A DNA stretch of 64,000 bases from Limimaricola hongkongensis DSM 17492 (GTDB lineage Bacteria; Pseudomonadota; Alphaproteobacteria; Rhodobacterales; Rhodobacteraceae): assembly GCF_000600975.2 (NCBI RefSeq), contig NZ_KK088652.1, positions 186,001-250,000 of the forward strand, in the 5' to 3' direction. The notes beneath the pieces are model-generated. The model made no database searches. It was given only the letters and a program-made list of their open reading frames with translations, and was not told the DNA's origin. Each line of letters opens with the position of its first letter. The first letter of the stretch is position 1. The position numbers and the translations under genes were made by a program. Shown piece after piece: positions 16,843-24,530 of this stretch.

Positions 16843-17282
16843 TGGCAGGTCTCTCCCTCATGACGCTGGGCCCGTTCCAGTTCCAGGCACTGGGCTTCGG
16901 CTACGACTCCCGATCCAAGAGCCAGAAAACCGGCTGGGCCACGATTCCCGTCGCGGGCGGCATGGACCGGGTGCAATGGGTCGGCGGCGACAGCCGCACC
17001 GAGACCATCCGGGGCGCGGTGTTCCAGCAGTTCGGAGGTCAGACCTCGATCGAGGGGCTGAAGCTGGCGGCGCGCCTGGGCACGGTGCTGCCGTTCGTCG
17101 ACCTGTCCTCGGGGCTGTTCAACGTGTTCGGCATGCACGTGGTCGAAGAGATCACCGAGGATCAGGACGTGTTCGACGCCTCGGGCGCGCCGCTCAAGAA
17201 CGCCTATTCGATCAAGCTGCGCCGCTACGAGGGTTCGCTTACGGGCGCCTCGCCGCTCTCTATCGTGAGCCTGCTGGGATGA
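16842..17282 (+). CDS. Tail protein U (P2 gpU-like)
   Basis: A 146-residue tail protein. MTLGPFQFQALGFGYDSRSK and the later GRDYTETIRGAV-like segment (GGDSRTETIRGAVFQQFGGQ) match the P2 gpU family involved in tail completion. It starts at ATG 16,842 overlapping the tape measure stop and overlaps gene X by four bases. Order T-U-X-D is that of P2-like tails. Confidence 0.93.
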   Translation: MAGLSLMTLGPFQFQALGFGYDSRSKSQKTGWATIPVAGGMDRVQWVGGDSRTETIRGAVFQQFGGQTSIEGLKLAARLGTVLPFVDLSSGLFNVFGMHVVEEITEDQDVFDASGAPLKNAYSIKLRRYEGSLTGASPLSIVSLLG

Positions 17283-17485
17283 TCGTCACGCTCATCATCC
17301 CCGAGACCATCGATCAGGTCTGCCGCCGCGTCTATGGCGACGAGAGCGATTACGTCGAGCCGGTCCTCGCCGCGAACCCCGGCCTTGCCGCCAAGACGAA
17401 GATCCTGCCGGTCGGCACGGCCATCGACATGCCCGAGATCGCAACCACCGAGACGACGACACCGGTCGTCACGCTGTGGGACTGA
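17279..17485 (+). CDS. Tail protein X (LysM-like)
   Basis: A 68-residue small tail protein of the P2 gpX type. It has a LysM-like pattern: TIDQVCRRVYGDESDYVEPV, then VLAANPGLA and LPVGTAIDMPEI. It starts at 17,279 within the U stop (ATGA). It probably helps bind the hub protein or peptidoglycan during assembly. The same DNA is also open in another frame, but only this frame gives a recognisable protein. Confidence 0.92.
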   Translation: MIVTLIIPETIDQVCRRVYGDESDYVEPVLAANPGLAAKTKILPVGTAIDMPEIATTETTTPVVTLWD

Positions 17486-17489
17486 CGCC

Positions 17490-18473
17490 ATGCGCCCCAT
17501 TTGCCAGATCCTGATCGACGGCGTCCCGGCATCCGGCCTCTTCATGGAGCGGCTGGTCAGCTGCACCGTCACCGACAACGAGGGCATTTCGGCGGACATG
17601 GTCGAGATCGAGCTCGACGACAATCCGCCGGCCGCGCTGCCGCGGCGCGGGGCCGTGTTGTCGATCAGCATGGGCTATCCAGGCCACATCGCGTTCATGG
17701 GAGAATTTCTCGCCGAGGAGATCGAGGCCCGCGCGCTGCCTTACAGCCTGCGGATCACCGGCAAATCCGCCGATATGGGCGGCAAGGAGAAGGGCCAGAA
17801 GGAGCGCCATTGGGACGACGTGACCCTCGGCGCGCTGATCAAAGAGATCGCGGCGGATCACGGCCTCGCGTCGTCAGTCGACCCGGCGCTCGCATCTTTC
17901 TCCTACCCGTGGATCGGGCAGATCGGCGAGAGCGACATCGCCTTCCTCGAGCGTCTGGCCGACCGGCACGGCGCGATCTTCGCGATCAAGAAGCAGACCG
18001 TCATCTTCGCGCAGCGCGGCGCGGCGGTGTCGCCCGCCGGCGCGGCCCTGACATCCGCCGTTCTGACGCCTTCCATGATCGCGCCGGGCAGCTGCTCTTT
18101 CACGCTGAGCGAGCGCTCGAAGTACGAACAGGTCATCGCGGTCTACATGGACCGCGCCAGTGGCGAGCGGCGCGAGGTGACAGTCGAGGCCGACCCCGAG
18201 GGCGAGGGCGCCTTCACGATCGACCAGCCCTATGCGTCCGAGGTTGAAGCCCGATCTGCCGCCACCGCGCGGGCGCGCGAGCTGCAGCGGCGGGCGCTGA
18301 ATTTCGGCGCCCAGATCATCGGCGACCCCGCCATCCGTGGTGGCGCTCCCGTAACGTTCGCCGGAGTGCGCCCCGGCCTCGATGGTACCGACTTCATCGT
18401 CGAGACCGCTACTCACGCCTTCTCCAAGGCCGGCGGCTACACGACCACCCTCACCGGCAAGATTAAGGTGTAA
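17490..18473 (+). CDS. Late control/hub protein D (P2 gpD-like)
   Basis: A 327-residue baseplate hub protein. ITGKSADMGGKEKGQKERHW with the following WDDVTLGALIKEIAADHGL and ESDIAFLERLADRHGAIFAIK are characteristic of the P2 gpD/T4 gp27-like hub family. It starts at ATG 17,490, close after X. The tail fibre gene begins three bases after its stop, so translation is likely continuous. Confidence 0.94.
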   Translation: MRPICQILIDGVPASGLFMERLVSCTVTDNEGISADMVEIELDDNPPAALPRRGAVLSISMGYPGHIAFMGEFLAEEIEARALPYSLRITGKSADMGGKEKGQKERHWDDVTLGALIKEIAADHGLASSVDPALASFSYPWIGQIGESDIAFLERLADRHGAIFAIKKQTVIFAQRGAAVSPAGAALTSAVLTPSMIAPGSCSFTLSERSKYEQVIAVYMDRASGERREVTVEADPEGEGAFTIDQPYASEVEARSAATARARELQRRALNFGAQIIGDPAIRGGAPVTFAGVRPGLDGTDFIVETATHAFSKAGGYTTTLTGKIKV

Positions 18474-18476
18474 TAA

Positions 18477-20294
18477 ATGGCATTTGACGAATTCGGCAAC
18501 CTGTTGGCGATCTTCCCCAGCGGAGCGGCACGGCCTATCGACTTCCGGGGTAGGGGCATCCTTAATCTCGGCTCGATTGGCTTCACGAGCGCACGAAACA
18601 TCACGGAGGCCGAAGGCGGTACCATCGACATCGGCGGCTCGTCCTATGTCAGCATCGATGCCGCTGATGATATCGTAGTTCGACGCTTTGAAGGGGGGGG
18701 CGATGGCGCGCCGCTGTTGGTGGTGAAGAACGGAGGCCCCAGCTTAGTCGTCATCAAGCATGACCCCTCATCCATCAACCTTTTTGGCGACACGGATCGA
18801 TACCTTGAAATTGGCGATGCGCTCATGCTCGTCCTGTCTGGCGGCGTCTGGCTGGAGATTGGGGCGCCGGCGCGTGTCCGACTGTCAGGGCTAGACGCAG
18901 ACATTATCGCGGATCAAGCCACGGCAGAAGAAGGGGTCAATAATTCGGGGGCCATGACCCCGCAACGGACGACCCAGCATTTCAATTACCGGATTAACGA
19001 AGCGTTCCGCTACGACCTGCGCACGGCCAGTTCGAAGGCCGCGCTGCTGCTCGCGCTTGGCGGCCGTCTCAGCACCGAAATTGACCTGGCCGATCTACGC
19101 ACGCGCGCTGAGGCGCGGCTGGCCGATGAGCGCGCGCAGGCGACTCAGGAAACGGCGCGGCTGACTGCTGAGCAGACGGCCCTCATCCTCGGCCGGCTCG
19201 CCGCCGCCGAGGCTGCTCTCCAAACCCTCAACGACATGGCGGAATCCAACATGACGACCTATCCCCTCGCCGCGACCGTGACCACGACCGCCGCGCAAAT
19301 CGTGGCAGCCTCCGAGCCGACCCGGCTGCAGGTGTTGAACAAGTCTGACACCGCCACGGTCGGAATCGCCTTCGGTACCGCCCCCACAGCCCTAAACGAT
19401 GCCGGTGTCATCACCCTCAAGCCCGGCGCGGCGCTCGATACCGCTTTGATTTCCGCGACGCCGATCTACGCAATCGCTTCCGAGCAGGCAGCGATCTCGG
19501 GGGCGTTTGCCGTGAAGGCGGGCGAGCCCAACCCCAACTGGGAAGCGGACGTCCAAGCGATCTTCACCCGGATGGGGTCGGCCCCCTCCTACCTGTGGCA
19601 GGACGCCTATCGTCGCCTGTATTCGGCGCTGCGCCGCGCTGGAATTGTCGGGCCAAATGCCAAGGCGCTCGGCGTCTACCCGATGGCGGCGCATACCTCT
19701 GCAGCGGCGCTGGTCAACTGGGCGGGCACCGGGTCCGCAACGGCGGTGGCCTCCCCGAGCTTCACGGCGGCGCAGGGCTACGCCTTCGACGGGTCGAGCC
19801 AGTATCTCGACACCGGGCGTCAGATGAATGGCTTCACGACGACCACGGATGTCACGGCGCTGATCTGGCCCGATGCGACCGATCAGGCGACCGGCAAGGC
19901 CGGCATGGGTGACGGGGCCTTCGCACTGGAGCCCAACCGCAGCCCGACCGAGGTTGCGGTCAAGGGGGTGGTGTCGACCGGCGTCGACGTCGCCACGATC
20001 CCGGCGCTTGGCGCGTACTTCGGCATGACCCGGCAGGCCTCGGACCGCTACACCGTGCATCTGCCGGGCGGCGGCGGGCAGATATTCAGCCGCGCCAGCC
20101 TCGTCACCTATCCGATCCGCCCGGTCTATATCGGCGCGACCAACAGTTCGGCTGGCGTGGCGGATTTCTACGCGGGCAAGATCAAGGCGGCGCTGTTCGG
20201 GCGGGCGCTCTCGGCGGTGCAGGTTCTGGCGGCGGAGACGGCCTTCGCCGAGTTCTTCGACCGGGCCGCGACCGCACAGGCGGCGGAGGTCTGA
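18477..20294 (+). CDS. Main tail fibre-like protein with C-terminal LamG-like part
   Basis: A 605-residue protein just after the hub gene, the usual place for host-recognition genes. The N-terminus (MAFDEFGNLLAIFPSGAARP) is followed by short repetitive beta segments (residues 20-165), an Ala/Arg/Glu-rich coiled-coil-like stretch near residues 200-260, a middle beta domain, and a C-terminal jelly-roll-like region (GYAFDGSSQYLDTGRQMNGF, then PIRPVYIGATNSSAGVADFY) as in LamG/concanavalin-type carbohydrate binders. The family is not certain, but layout and position support a receptor-binding fibre. An FAD oxidoreductase gene begins three bases later. Confidence 0.75.
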   Translation: MAFDEFGNLLAIFPSGAARPIDFRGRGILNLGSIGFTSARNITEAEGGTIDIGGSSYVSIDAADDIVVRRFEGGGDGAPLLVVKNGGPSLVVIKHDPSSINLFGDTDRYLEIGDALMLVLSGGVWLEIGAPARVRLSGLDADIIADQATAEEGVNNSGAMTPQRTTQHFNYRINEAFRYDLRTASSKAALLLALGGRLSTEIDLADLRTRAEARLADERAQATQETARLTAEQTALILGRLAAAEAALQTLNDMAESNMTTYPLAATVTTTAAQIVAASEPTRLQVLNKSDTATVGIAFGTAPTALNDAGVITLKPGAALDTALISATPIYAIASEQAAISGAFAVKAGEPNPNWEADVQAIFTRMGSAPSYLWQDAYRRLYSALRRAGIVGPNAKALGVYPMAAHTSAAALVNWAGTGSATAVASPSFTAAQGYAFDGSSQYLDTGRQMNGFTTTTDVTALIWPDATDQATGKAGMGDGAFALEPNRSPTEVAVKGVVSTGVDVATIPALGAYFGMTRQASDRYTVHLPGGGGQIFSRASLVTYPIRPVYIGATNSSAGVADFYAGKIKAALFGRALSAVQVLAAETAFAEFFDRAATAQAAEV

Positions 20295-20297
20295 TAG

Positions 20298-22025
20298 ATG
20301 GATGTCGAGCTTTTCGTCTACGGCGCGACGCCTGCCTCTCTGTTCGCGGCCATTGTCGCGGCGCGGGACGGCAAAAGCGTCGTGATCTGCGCGCCCGAGC
20401 CGGGCATCGGCGGCATGATCACCGGCGGGCTCGGGATTTCCGATGCGCCGCTGTCGTTCCGCAACTGGGATGGCGGCGTGGTGCAGGAGTTCACCGAGGC
20501 GCTTGTCGCCCGCACCGGCTTCGACGGGTCCAGCTTTCTCAACTGGAATTTCGCGCCCTCTGACGCGCTGGCGGCATTCAACGTGCTGCTCGCCGCCGAG
20601 CCGAACATCACGCTGCGGCTGGGTGAGACGATCACCGCCGTGTCGCGTAGCCAGGTTGACGACATCAACGGCCAGCCGGTGGGCGCGCTCGACGGGCGCG
20701 GTGACCGCATCGCCTCGGTCACGACCGCGCCTTGCACCTGGCTCGCCACGCCAGGCGCGGGCGACACCTACACGGCCACGGTGTTCGTCGATGGCAGCTA
20801 CAACGGCGGGCTGATGGCGGCCGCCGGGGTGCCGTTCCGCATTGGCCGCGATGCCGCCTCGGCCTTCGAGGAGAGCTATGCCGGGGTGCATTCGGGGCAC
20901 GTGACGACGCGCTCCTATGACGTGGTCGACGCCGACGGCGACCTGACCAAATACGGCGGTTGGAAGCCTCTGGAAGCGGACGGGCAGGCGGATCGGCGCA
21001 TGATGGCGCTCGGCTATCGCAACTGCATCACCAACATCGCGGGCGCGAACAATCTCGGCTTTCCGGCCCCGCCCGGCTACGATCCCGAGGATTTCCGCGC
21101 CGAGATCGTACTGGCGCAGAAAGACACCAGCATTGGCCTGACCACGCGCGAGCACGCCTACAATCCGGTGTATCGCACCAGCTACGACGATGCGTCGGCC
21201 TCGGCAGCAATCGACGGCTACGCCGGGATGACCGAAAAGGAGCGCCAGGAGGCGTGGCTGCGCTATTCCAGCGTGGCGGAAATGGCTGCCTACCCCGACA
21301 AGTTCGCGACCAACGGCAGCGACATTCGCGGGGTTCTGGCCGCCGAGATGGCGACGGCCTCGGATACGCGCCGCCACGAGATCCGCGAGCAGCTGGCCTA
21401 TCGCGAGCTGGGTCGGCTGCACACCTTCCAGACGCATGCAGACGTGCCGCAGGTGGTGCGTGATCGTTTCGCCGGGTGGGGGCTGTGCGCCGACGAGTGG
21501 CAGGAGGATTACATCCTGACGCCCGGCTGGCCCTCGGAGATCTACGAGCGCCACGGGCGGCGGCTGGTGGGGCAGGTGACGGTCGATTTCTGGCATGCGG
21601 CCTACGAGGTCAACTGGCCCGATCAGATCGCGGTCGGGGCCTATTTCATGGACAGCAAGGCGAAAGCGCAATGGGCCACGCCCTTCGGCGGCAATGCTTT
21701 CGAGGGGCACTATGCCGTGCAGCCCTTCGATGATGCGAATGGCAACCCGGTGCGGGCCGATACGTACAACTATGTCGGCATCCCACTGCGCGCCGTCGTG
21801 CCGCCCGTCGGGGTCTGCGACAACCTCGCGCTTTGCTGGTGCGTGTCGGCCTCCGAGGTGGCGTTCTCCTCGATCCGGCTCGAGCCGTTCCTGTCGGCGG
21901 TGGGCGAGGCGGTGGGACATCTGGCCTGTGCCGCGATCAACACCGGCGTCGCGCCTGCCCGGCTCGACTACTCCACGGTGCGCGCGCGTCTCGATGCGGC
22001 GGGCCTGACCATCACTCGATTCTGA
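20298..22025 (+). CDS. FAD-dependent oxidoreductase within the tail/lysis operon (FAD_oxidored family), copy 1
   Basis: A 575-residue flavoprotein of the FAD_oxidored (PF12831-like) type, common beside polysaccharide-degrading enzymes but not an ordinary phage structural protein. Visible motifs are the dinucleotide-binding start VYGATPASLFAAIVAARDG (residues 7-25), GIGGMITGGLG (36-46), the family block VDGSYNGGLMAAAGVPFRIG with the following EESYAGVH, and the C-terminal CVSASEVAFSSIRLEP. At residue 32, where an acidic residue normally ends strand 2, there is Ala. It lies three bases behind the fibre gene and eleven before the next, with phage-like GC, so it is an integral late gene. A role in altering a surface sugar or acting on the virion is inference. 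Confidence 0.85.
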   Translation: MDVELFVYGATPASLFAAIVAARDGKSVVICAPEPGIGGMITGGLGISDAPLSFRNWDGGVVQEFTEALVARTGFDGSSFLNWNFAPSDALAAFNVLLAAEPNITLRLGETITAVSRSQVDDINGQPVGALDGRGDRIASVTTAPCTWLATPGAGDTYTATVFVDGSYNGGLMAAAGVPFRIGRDAASAFEESYAGVHSGHVTTRSYDVVDADGDLTKYGGWKPLEADGQADRRMMALGYRNCITNIAGANNLGFPAPPGYDPEDFRAEIVLAQKDTSIGLTTREHAYNPVYRTSYDDASASAAIDGYAGMTEKERQEAWLRYSSVAEMAAYPDKFATNGSDIRGVLAAEMATASDTRRHEIREQLAYRELGRLHTFQTHADVPQVVRDRFAGWGLCADEWQEDYILTPGWPSEIYERHGRRLVGQVTVDFWHAAYEVNWPDQIAVGAYFMDSKAKAQWATPFGGNAFEGHYAVQPFDDANGNPVRADTYNYVGIPLRAVVPPVGVCDNLALCWCVSASEVAFSSIRLEPFLSAVGEAVGHLACAAINTGVAPARLDYSTVRARLDAAGLTITRF

Positions 22026-22035
22026 CGGAGGCCGC

Positions 22036-22578
22036 ATGAGCTTCGTATCCTATCAGCCCGGCGCATCGGCGTCGGGCACGGCCTCGGCCTCAAGCGCAGC
22101 CCCGGCTCTGACGGTCGGCGGCGGCGGTCTGCGGGTGATCTCGCCCGATGCCGTCGACGGCGCGCCGCATCTGGTGGTCGAGGCCCCTTGGGCGCCGATT
22201 GCCACCGGCTGGATCGATCTGGCCGACACCGCCGAGCAGGTGGTCGAGGTGATCGCGCAGGGCCGCTACATTGCAGACAGCGTGATCGTCTGGGGGGCCG
22301 ATGGCGCGCCAGGTGCTGCGAGCCTTGCGGTCCGCACGCTCGACGCGGCGCGCGGTGGTGGCCGCCTGCTGGCCTCAGGGCTGGACCTGTCGGGGCTGTC
22401 GGGCCCGAAGGGGCTGGCCGAGGCGGCGATCGCGGCGGGGGCCATCCTGTCCGCGCCGCATCTCTATGTCACCGCCAGCGGTGGCGGCACCGGGCGTGTG
22501 CGCTTGCAGCTGTTCGGCCGCCTCGTCGCGCTCGAAGATCCGCAGGCGCGCACCTATGACCCAAGGGGCGGCGCATGA
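22036..22578 (+). CDS. Phage protein of unknown function (possible structural protein)
   Basis: A 180-residue protein with GGAGG upstream of ATG 22,036. The N-terminus is Ser/Ala/Gly-rich (GASASGTASASSAAPAL) and probably flexible. The rest looks beta-rich (HLVVEAPWAPIATGWIDLAD; VVEVIAQGRYIADSVIVWG; ILSAPHLYVTASGGG). It has no signal peptide and no transmembrane segment. It lies between the oxidoreductase and the holin-like genes and overlaps the next gene by four bases (ATGA). It might be a fibre-associated or oxidoreductase-associated protein. Confidence 0.6.
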   Translation: MSFVSYQPGASASGTASASSAAPALTVGGGGLRVISPDAVDGAPHLVVEAPWAPIATGWIDLADTAEQVVEVIAQGRYIADSVIVWGADGAPGAASLAVRTLDAARGGGRLLASGLDLSGLSGPKGLAEAAIAAGAILSAPHLYVTASGGGTGRVRLQLFGRLVALEDPQARTYDPRGGA

Positions 22579-22901
22579 CGATTCTCGACGAAATCTCGCG
22601 CCTGCTTGGTGCCGCGCCTGAGCACGTCTCGGCCCTTATCGTCTCCGGCGCCGGCGGGGCCCTTGTGCGCGCGCTGTCGCTGCCCGAGGAGAGCTGGGGC
22701 CGACGGGCGCTGCACGGCGTCATCGGCGCGCTCTCGGCCATCTTCCTGGGCGGCGTGGTCGGGCACCTGATCGACTCGCTCACCGGGGCGGGCATTTCTG
22801 CCTACCTCGCTGCCGGGTTTTTGATGGGCGAGGGGGGCATCGCCGCCGTCCATGCGCTCCGACGTCGTCTCCTGCCGCCAGAAGGCAAGGACAATGGCTG
22901 A
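22575..22901 (+). CDS. Holin-like membrane protein
   Basis: A 108-residue protein. It has at least two hydrophobic segments (about residues 42-65, GVIGALSAIFLGGVVGHLI; and 72-92, GISAYLAAGFLMGEGGIAAVHAL), a charged N-terminus and a basic C-terminal tail (RRRLLPPEGK). Size, topology and placement before an endolysin fit a holin. It is coupled to the upstream gene and overlaps the next membrane gene by eight bases. Its family is not certain. Confidence 0.65.
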   Translation: MTILDEISRLLGAAPEHVSALIVSGAGGALVRALSLPEESWGRRALHGVIGALSAIFLGGVVGHLIDSLTGAGISAYLAAGFLMGEGGIAAVHALRRRLLPPEGKDNG

Positions 22902-23205
22902 CCTCATGCTGATCGCGCACACGCTCTCCTCGGGCACGCTTGTTGTCGTCTGCTGGTGGCTCGCCCACCAGAACGCGCTCGTGTCGCGGCCGCCCGGCCT
23001 GTTTATCGCCGCCGGTTTTGCCTGGGTGAGCCTCACGGTGCTGGTCACCGCCTTCCTGCGCCTCGGGGATGAGGCGCGCGACATCTGGATCATCGCGTCG
23101 AAGGTGGGCCTGACCTTTACCTTCTGCGCCGTGAGCTGGCGCCGGCACATGTGGTGCCGGCTGCGCAGGCGGGCCGCCGCACGACGGCAGCGCCGCAAGG
23201 GCTAA
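22894..23205 (+). CDS. Second small membrane protein of the lysis cassette
   Basis: A 103-residue protein with two or three hydrophobic segments: LMLIAHTLSSGTLVVVCWWLA, then PGLFIAAGFAWVSLTVLVTA, and a weaker third with VGLTFTFCAVSW. The C-terminal tail is very basic (RRRAAARRQRRKG). ATG 22,894 follows GAAGGCAAGG. The pairing with the upstream holin-like gene suggests a holin/antiholin or a two-part pore. The sequence alone does not decide which. Confidence 0.6.
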   Translation: MADLMLIAHTLSSGTLVVVCWWLAHQNALVSRPPGLFIAAGFAWVSLTVLVTAFLRLGDEARDIWIIASKVGLTFTFCAVSWRRHMWCRLRRRAAARRQRRKG

Positions 23206-23231
23206 CCCCTTCGACCGTTTCGACCAACCGG

Positions 23232-23245
23232 CCCCGCCTGCGGGG
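23232..23245 (+). other. Intergenic hairpin and leader before endolysin gene
   Basis: CCCCG-CCTG-CGGGG followed by TCTCTTCG and CATGGGAGATCATC before ATG 23,268. It is nearly a copy of the leader at 14,350-14,385 in front of the tape measure gene, which suggests a shared processing or expression element. Confidence 0.55.
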
Positions 23246-23267
23246 TCTCTTCGCATGGGAGATCATC

Positions 23268-23927
23268 ATGCAGATCAGCGATCGCGGCCTGCTCGAAATA
23301 TGTGAGCACGAGGGCATCGTCCCCGCGCCCTACTACGACAGCGTGGGCGTCCTGACCTACGGCATCGGGCATACCAAGAACGCGGGCGGAGTCGATCCGG
23401 CGGATCTCCCGCGCGGCATGCCGAACGATCTCGACGCGGCGATTGACCGGGCGATCGAGGTCTTTCGAGCGGACATCGCGCGCTATGAGGCGCGCGTGAA
23501 CGCCGCGATCAAGGTGCCGCTCCCGCAGCACCAGTTCGACGCGCTCGGCTCCTTCGATTTAAACACCGGCGGGATCTACCGCGCGATCCTGACACGGCAG
23601 ATCAATGCTGGCGACCCGAAGGCCTCCGAGCACTTCTTTGGTTGGCTCCGACCGCCGGAGATCCGCAAGCGCCGCACGGCCGAGAAGCGACTCTTCGACA
23701 CCGGCGACTATGACTGGAACGGCGACGAGATCGCAGTCTGGCGCGTCGACACGCGCGGCAGGCTGCACGGGGTTCTTAAGACGATCACCGGAACTGAGCT
23801 GCTGGCGCGCATGCAGCGACCGGCTCTGGCGCCGGACACGTCGGGGCTGGGGGCCGAGACATCTGAAGACCTCATCGCTCAGATTCACGCCCTAACCAGC
23901 GCGCACCTCGCGCGGCCGACGGCCTGA
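23268..23927 (+). CDS. Endolysin, GH24 lysozyme (T4 type)
   Basis: A 219-residue muramidase that cuts peptidoglycan at the end of infection. The T4-type catalytic spacing Glu-8-Asp-5-Thr is present: E15 in EHEG, D24 in YYDSVG and T30 in LTYGIGHT. FDALGSFDLNTGG and the later W-rich region (FFGWLRPPEIRKRR) fit the family. No signal peptide is seen, so release should depend on the holin-like proteins. The last 60 residues are an extra tail of unknown role. ATG 23,268 is preceded by GGGAGA. Confidence 0.93.
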   Translation: MQISDRGLLEICEHEGIVPAPYYDSVGVLTYGIGHTKNAGGVDPADLPRGMPNDLDAAIDRAIEVFRADIARYEARVNAAIKVPLPQHQFDALGSFDLNTGGIYRAILTRQINAGDPKASEHFFGWLRPPEIRKRRTAEKRLFDTGDYDWNGDEIAVWRVDTRGRLHGVLKTITGTELLARMQRPALAPDTSGLGAETSEDLIAQIHALTSAHLARPTA

Positions 23928-23956
23928 ATTCAACTAAATTCGAATAGGAGAAAACC

Positions 23957-24298
23957 ATGCGAGACATCCTCATCGACATCGCCAGCCAAGAGGCCGCACT
24001 GCTGATCGTCGAGTTCACCCTTGTGTGCTTCTCGATCCTCGGCGGCCTTGCGCTTAACAAGTGCCGCCAGCTGCTCGGCGCCAAGCGGGTAGCCCAGCTG
24101 CGTGCAGCGCTCGATCCGGCCGTCCAGCGTGCGATCGCCCGCGCCGAGGCGAACGGGCTGAGCGGTGAGCAGCTTGTCGCAAGCGCTGTCGCATACCTTG
24201 AGCAGACAATGGCCGACACGCTACGCGGCCTTGGGGCGGACGGGTTCGGTGTTCGTGAGCGGCTGCGTGCTGAGCTTGCTGCCGCGAGTGCCTCCTGA
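23957..24298 (+). CDS. Small membrane-anchored phage protein (holin-like)
   Basis: A 113-residue protein with one N-terminal hydrophobic segment (ALLIVEFTLVCFSILGGLALN, residues 13-33), then a long amphipathic helical region (AALDPAVQRAIARAEANGLS; AVAYLEQTMADTLRGLGAD). This resembles LL-H-type holins or spanin-like inner membrane proteins. ATG 23,957 has AGGAGAAAA upstream. It closes the plus-strand late operon. It could be the true holin, with the other two proteins acting as regulators. Confidence 0.55.
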   Translation: MRDILIDIASQEAALLIVEFTLVCFSILGGLALNKCRQLLGAKRVAQLRAALDPAVQRAIARAEANGLSGEQLVASAVAYLEQTMADTLRGLGADGFGVRERLRAELAAASAS

Positions 24299-24361
24299 TG
24301 CCCGTGATAGTTCCTGTTCTTAACTGCTGCTGCGAGTAATAAATCTTAGTCAAGACTGTTC

Positions 24362-24387
24362 GCGCCCGCCGGGAAGATTCGGCGGAC
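24362..24387. terminator. Imperfect hairpin after the late operon
   Basis: CGCCCGCCG and CGGCGGACG pair with one mismatch across an eight-base loop in the 232-base gap between the convergent lysis genes and the second oxidoreductase gene. No T-run follows. It may be a factor-dependent stop for the late transcript. The rest of this gap is less GC-rich and shows no gene. Confidence 0.35.
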
Positions 24388-24530
24388 GTTGACGGTTCTA
24401 GTAGTTGGGCTGGAACTATTTCAGCCGCCGGTTGTGCGTGCAGCCAATCGGTGGCCTCCTTCGAAGCCTTGCCGTGGAAGAGGCCACTGACCCAGTCAGC
24501 TCACTGCCCGATCATGGGGTCTAGTGTAAA

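Noticed and set aside
19392..22037. Long minus-strand open frame (881 codons) opposite the tail fibre and FAD oxidoreductase genes
   Set aside because: Its translation is His/Arg/Gly-rich and shows no domain, while the plus strand encodes recognisable proteins.
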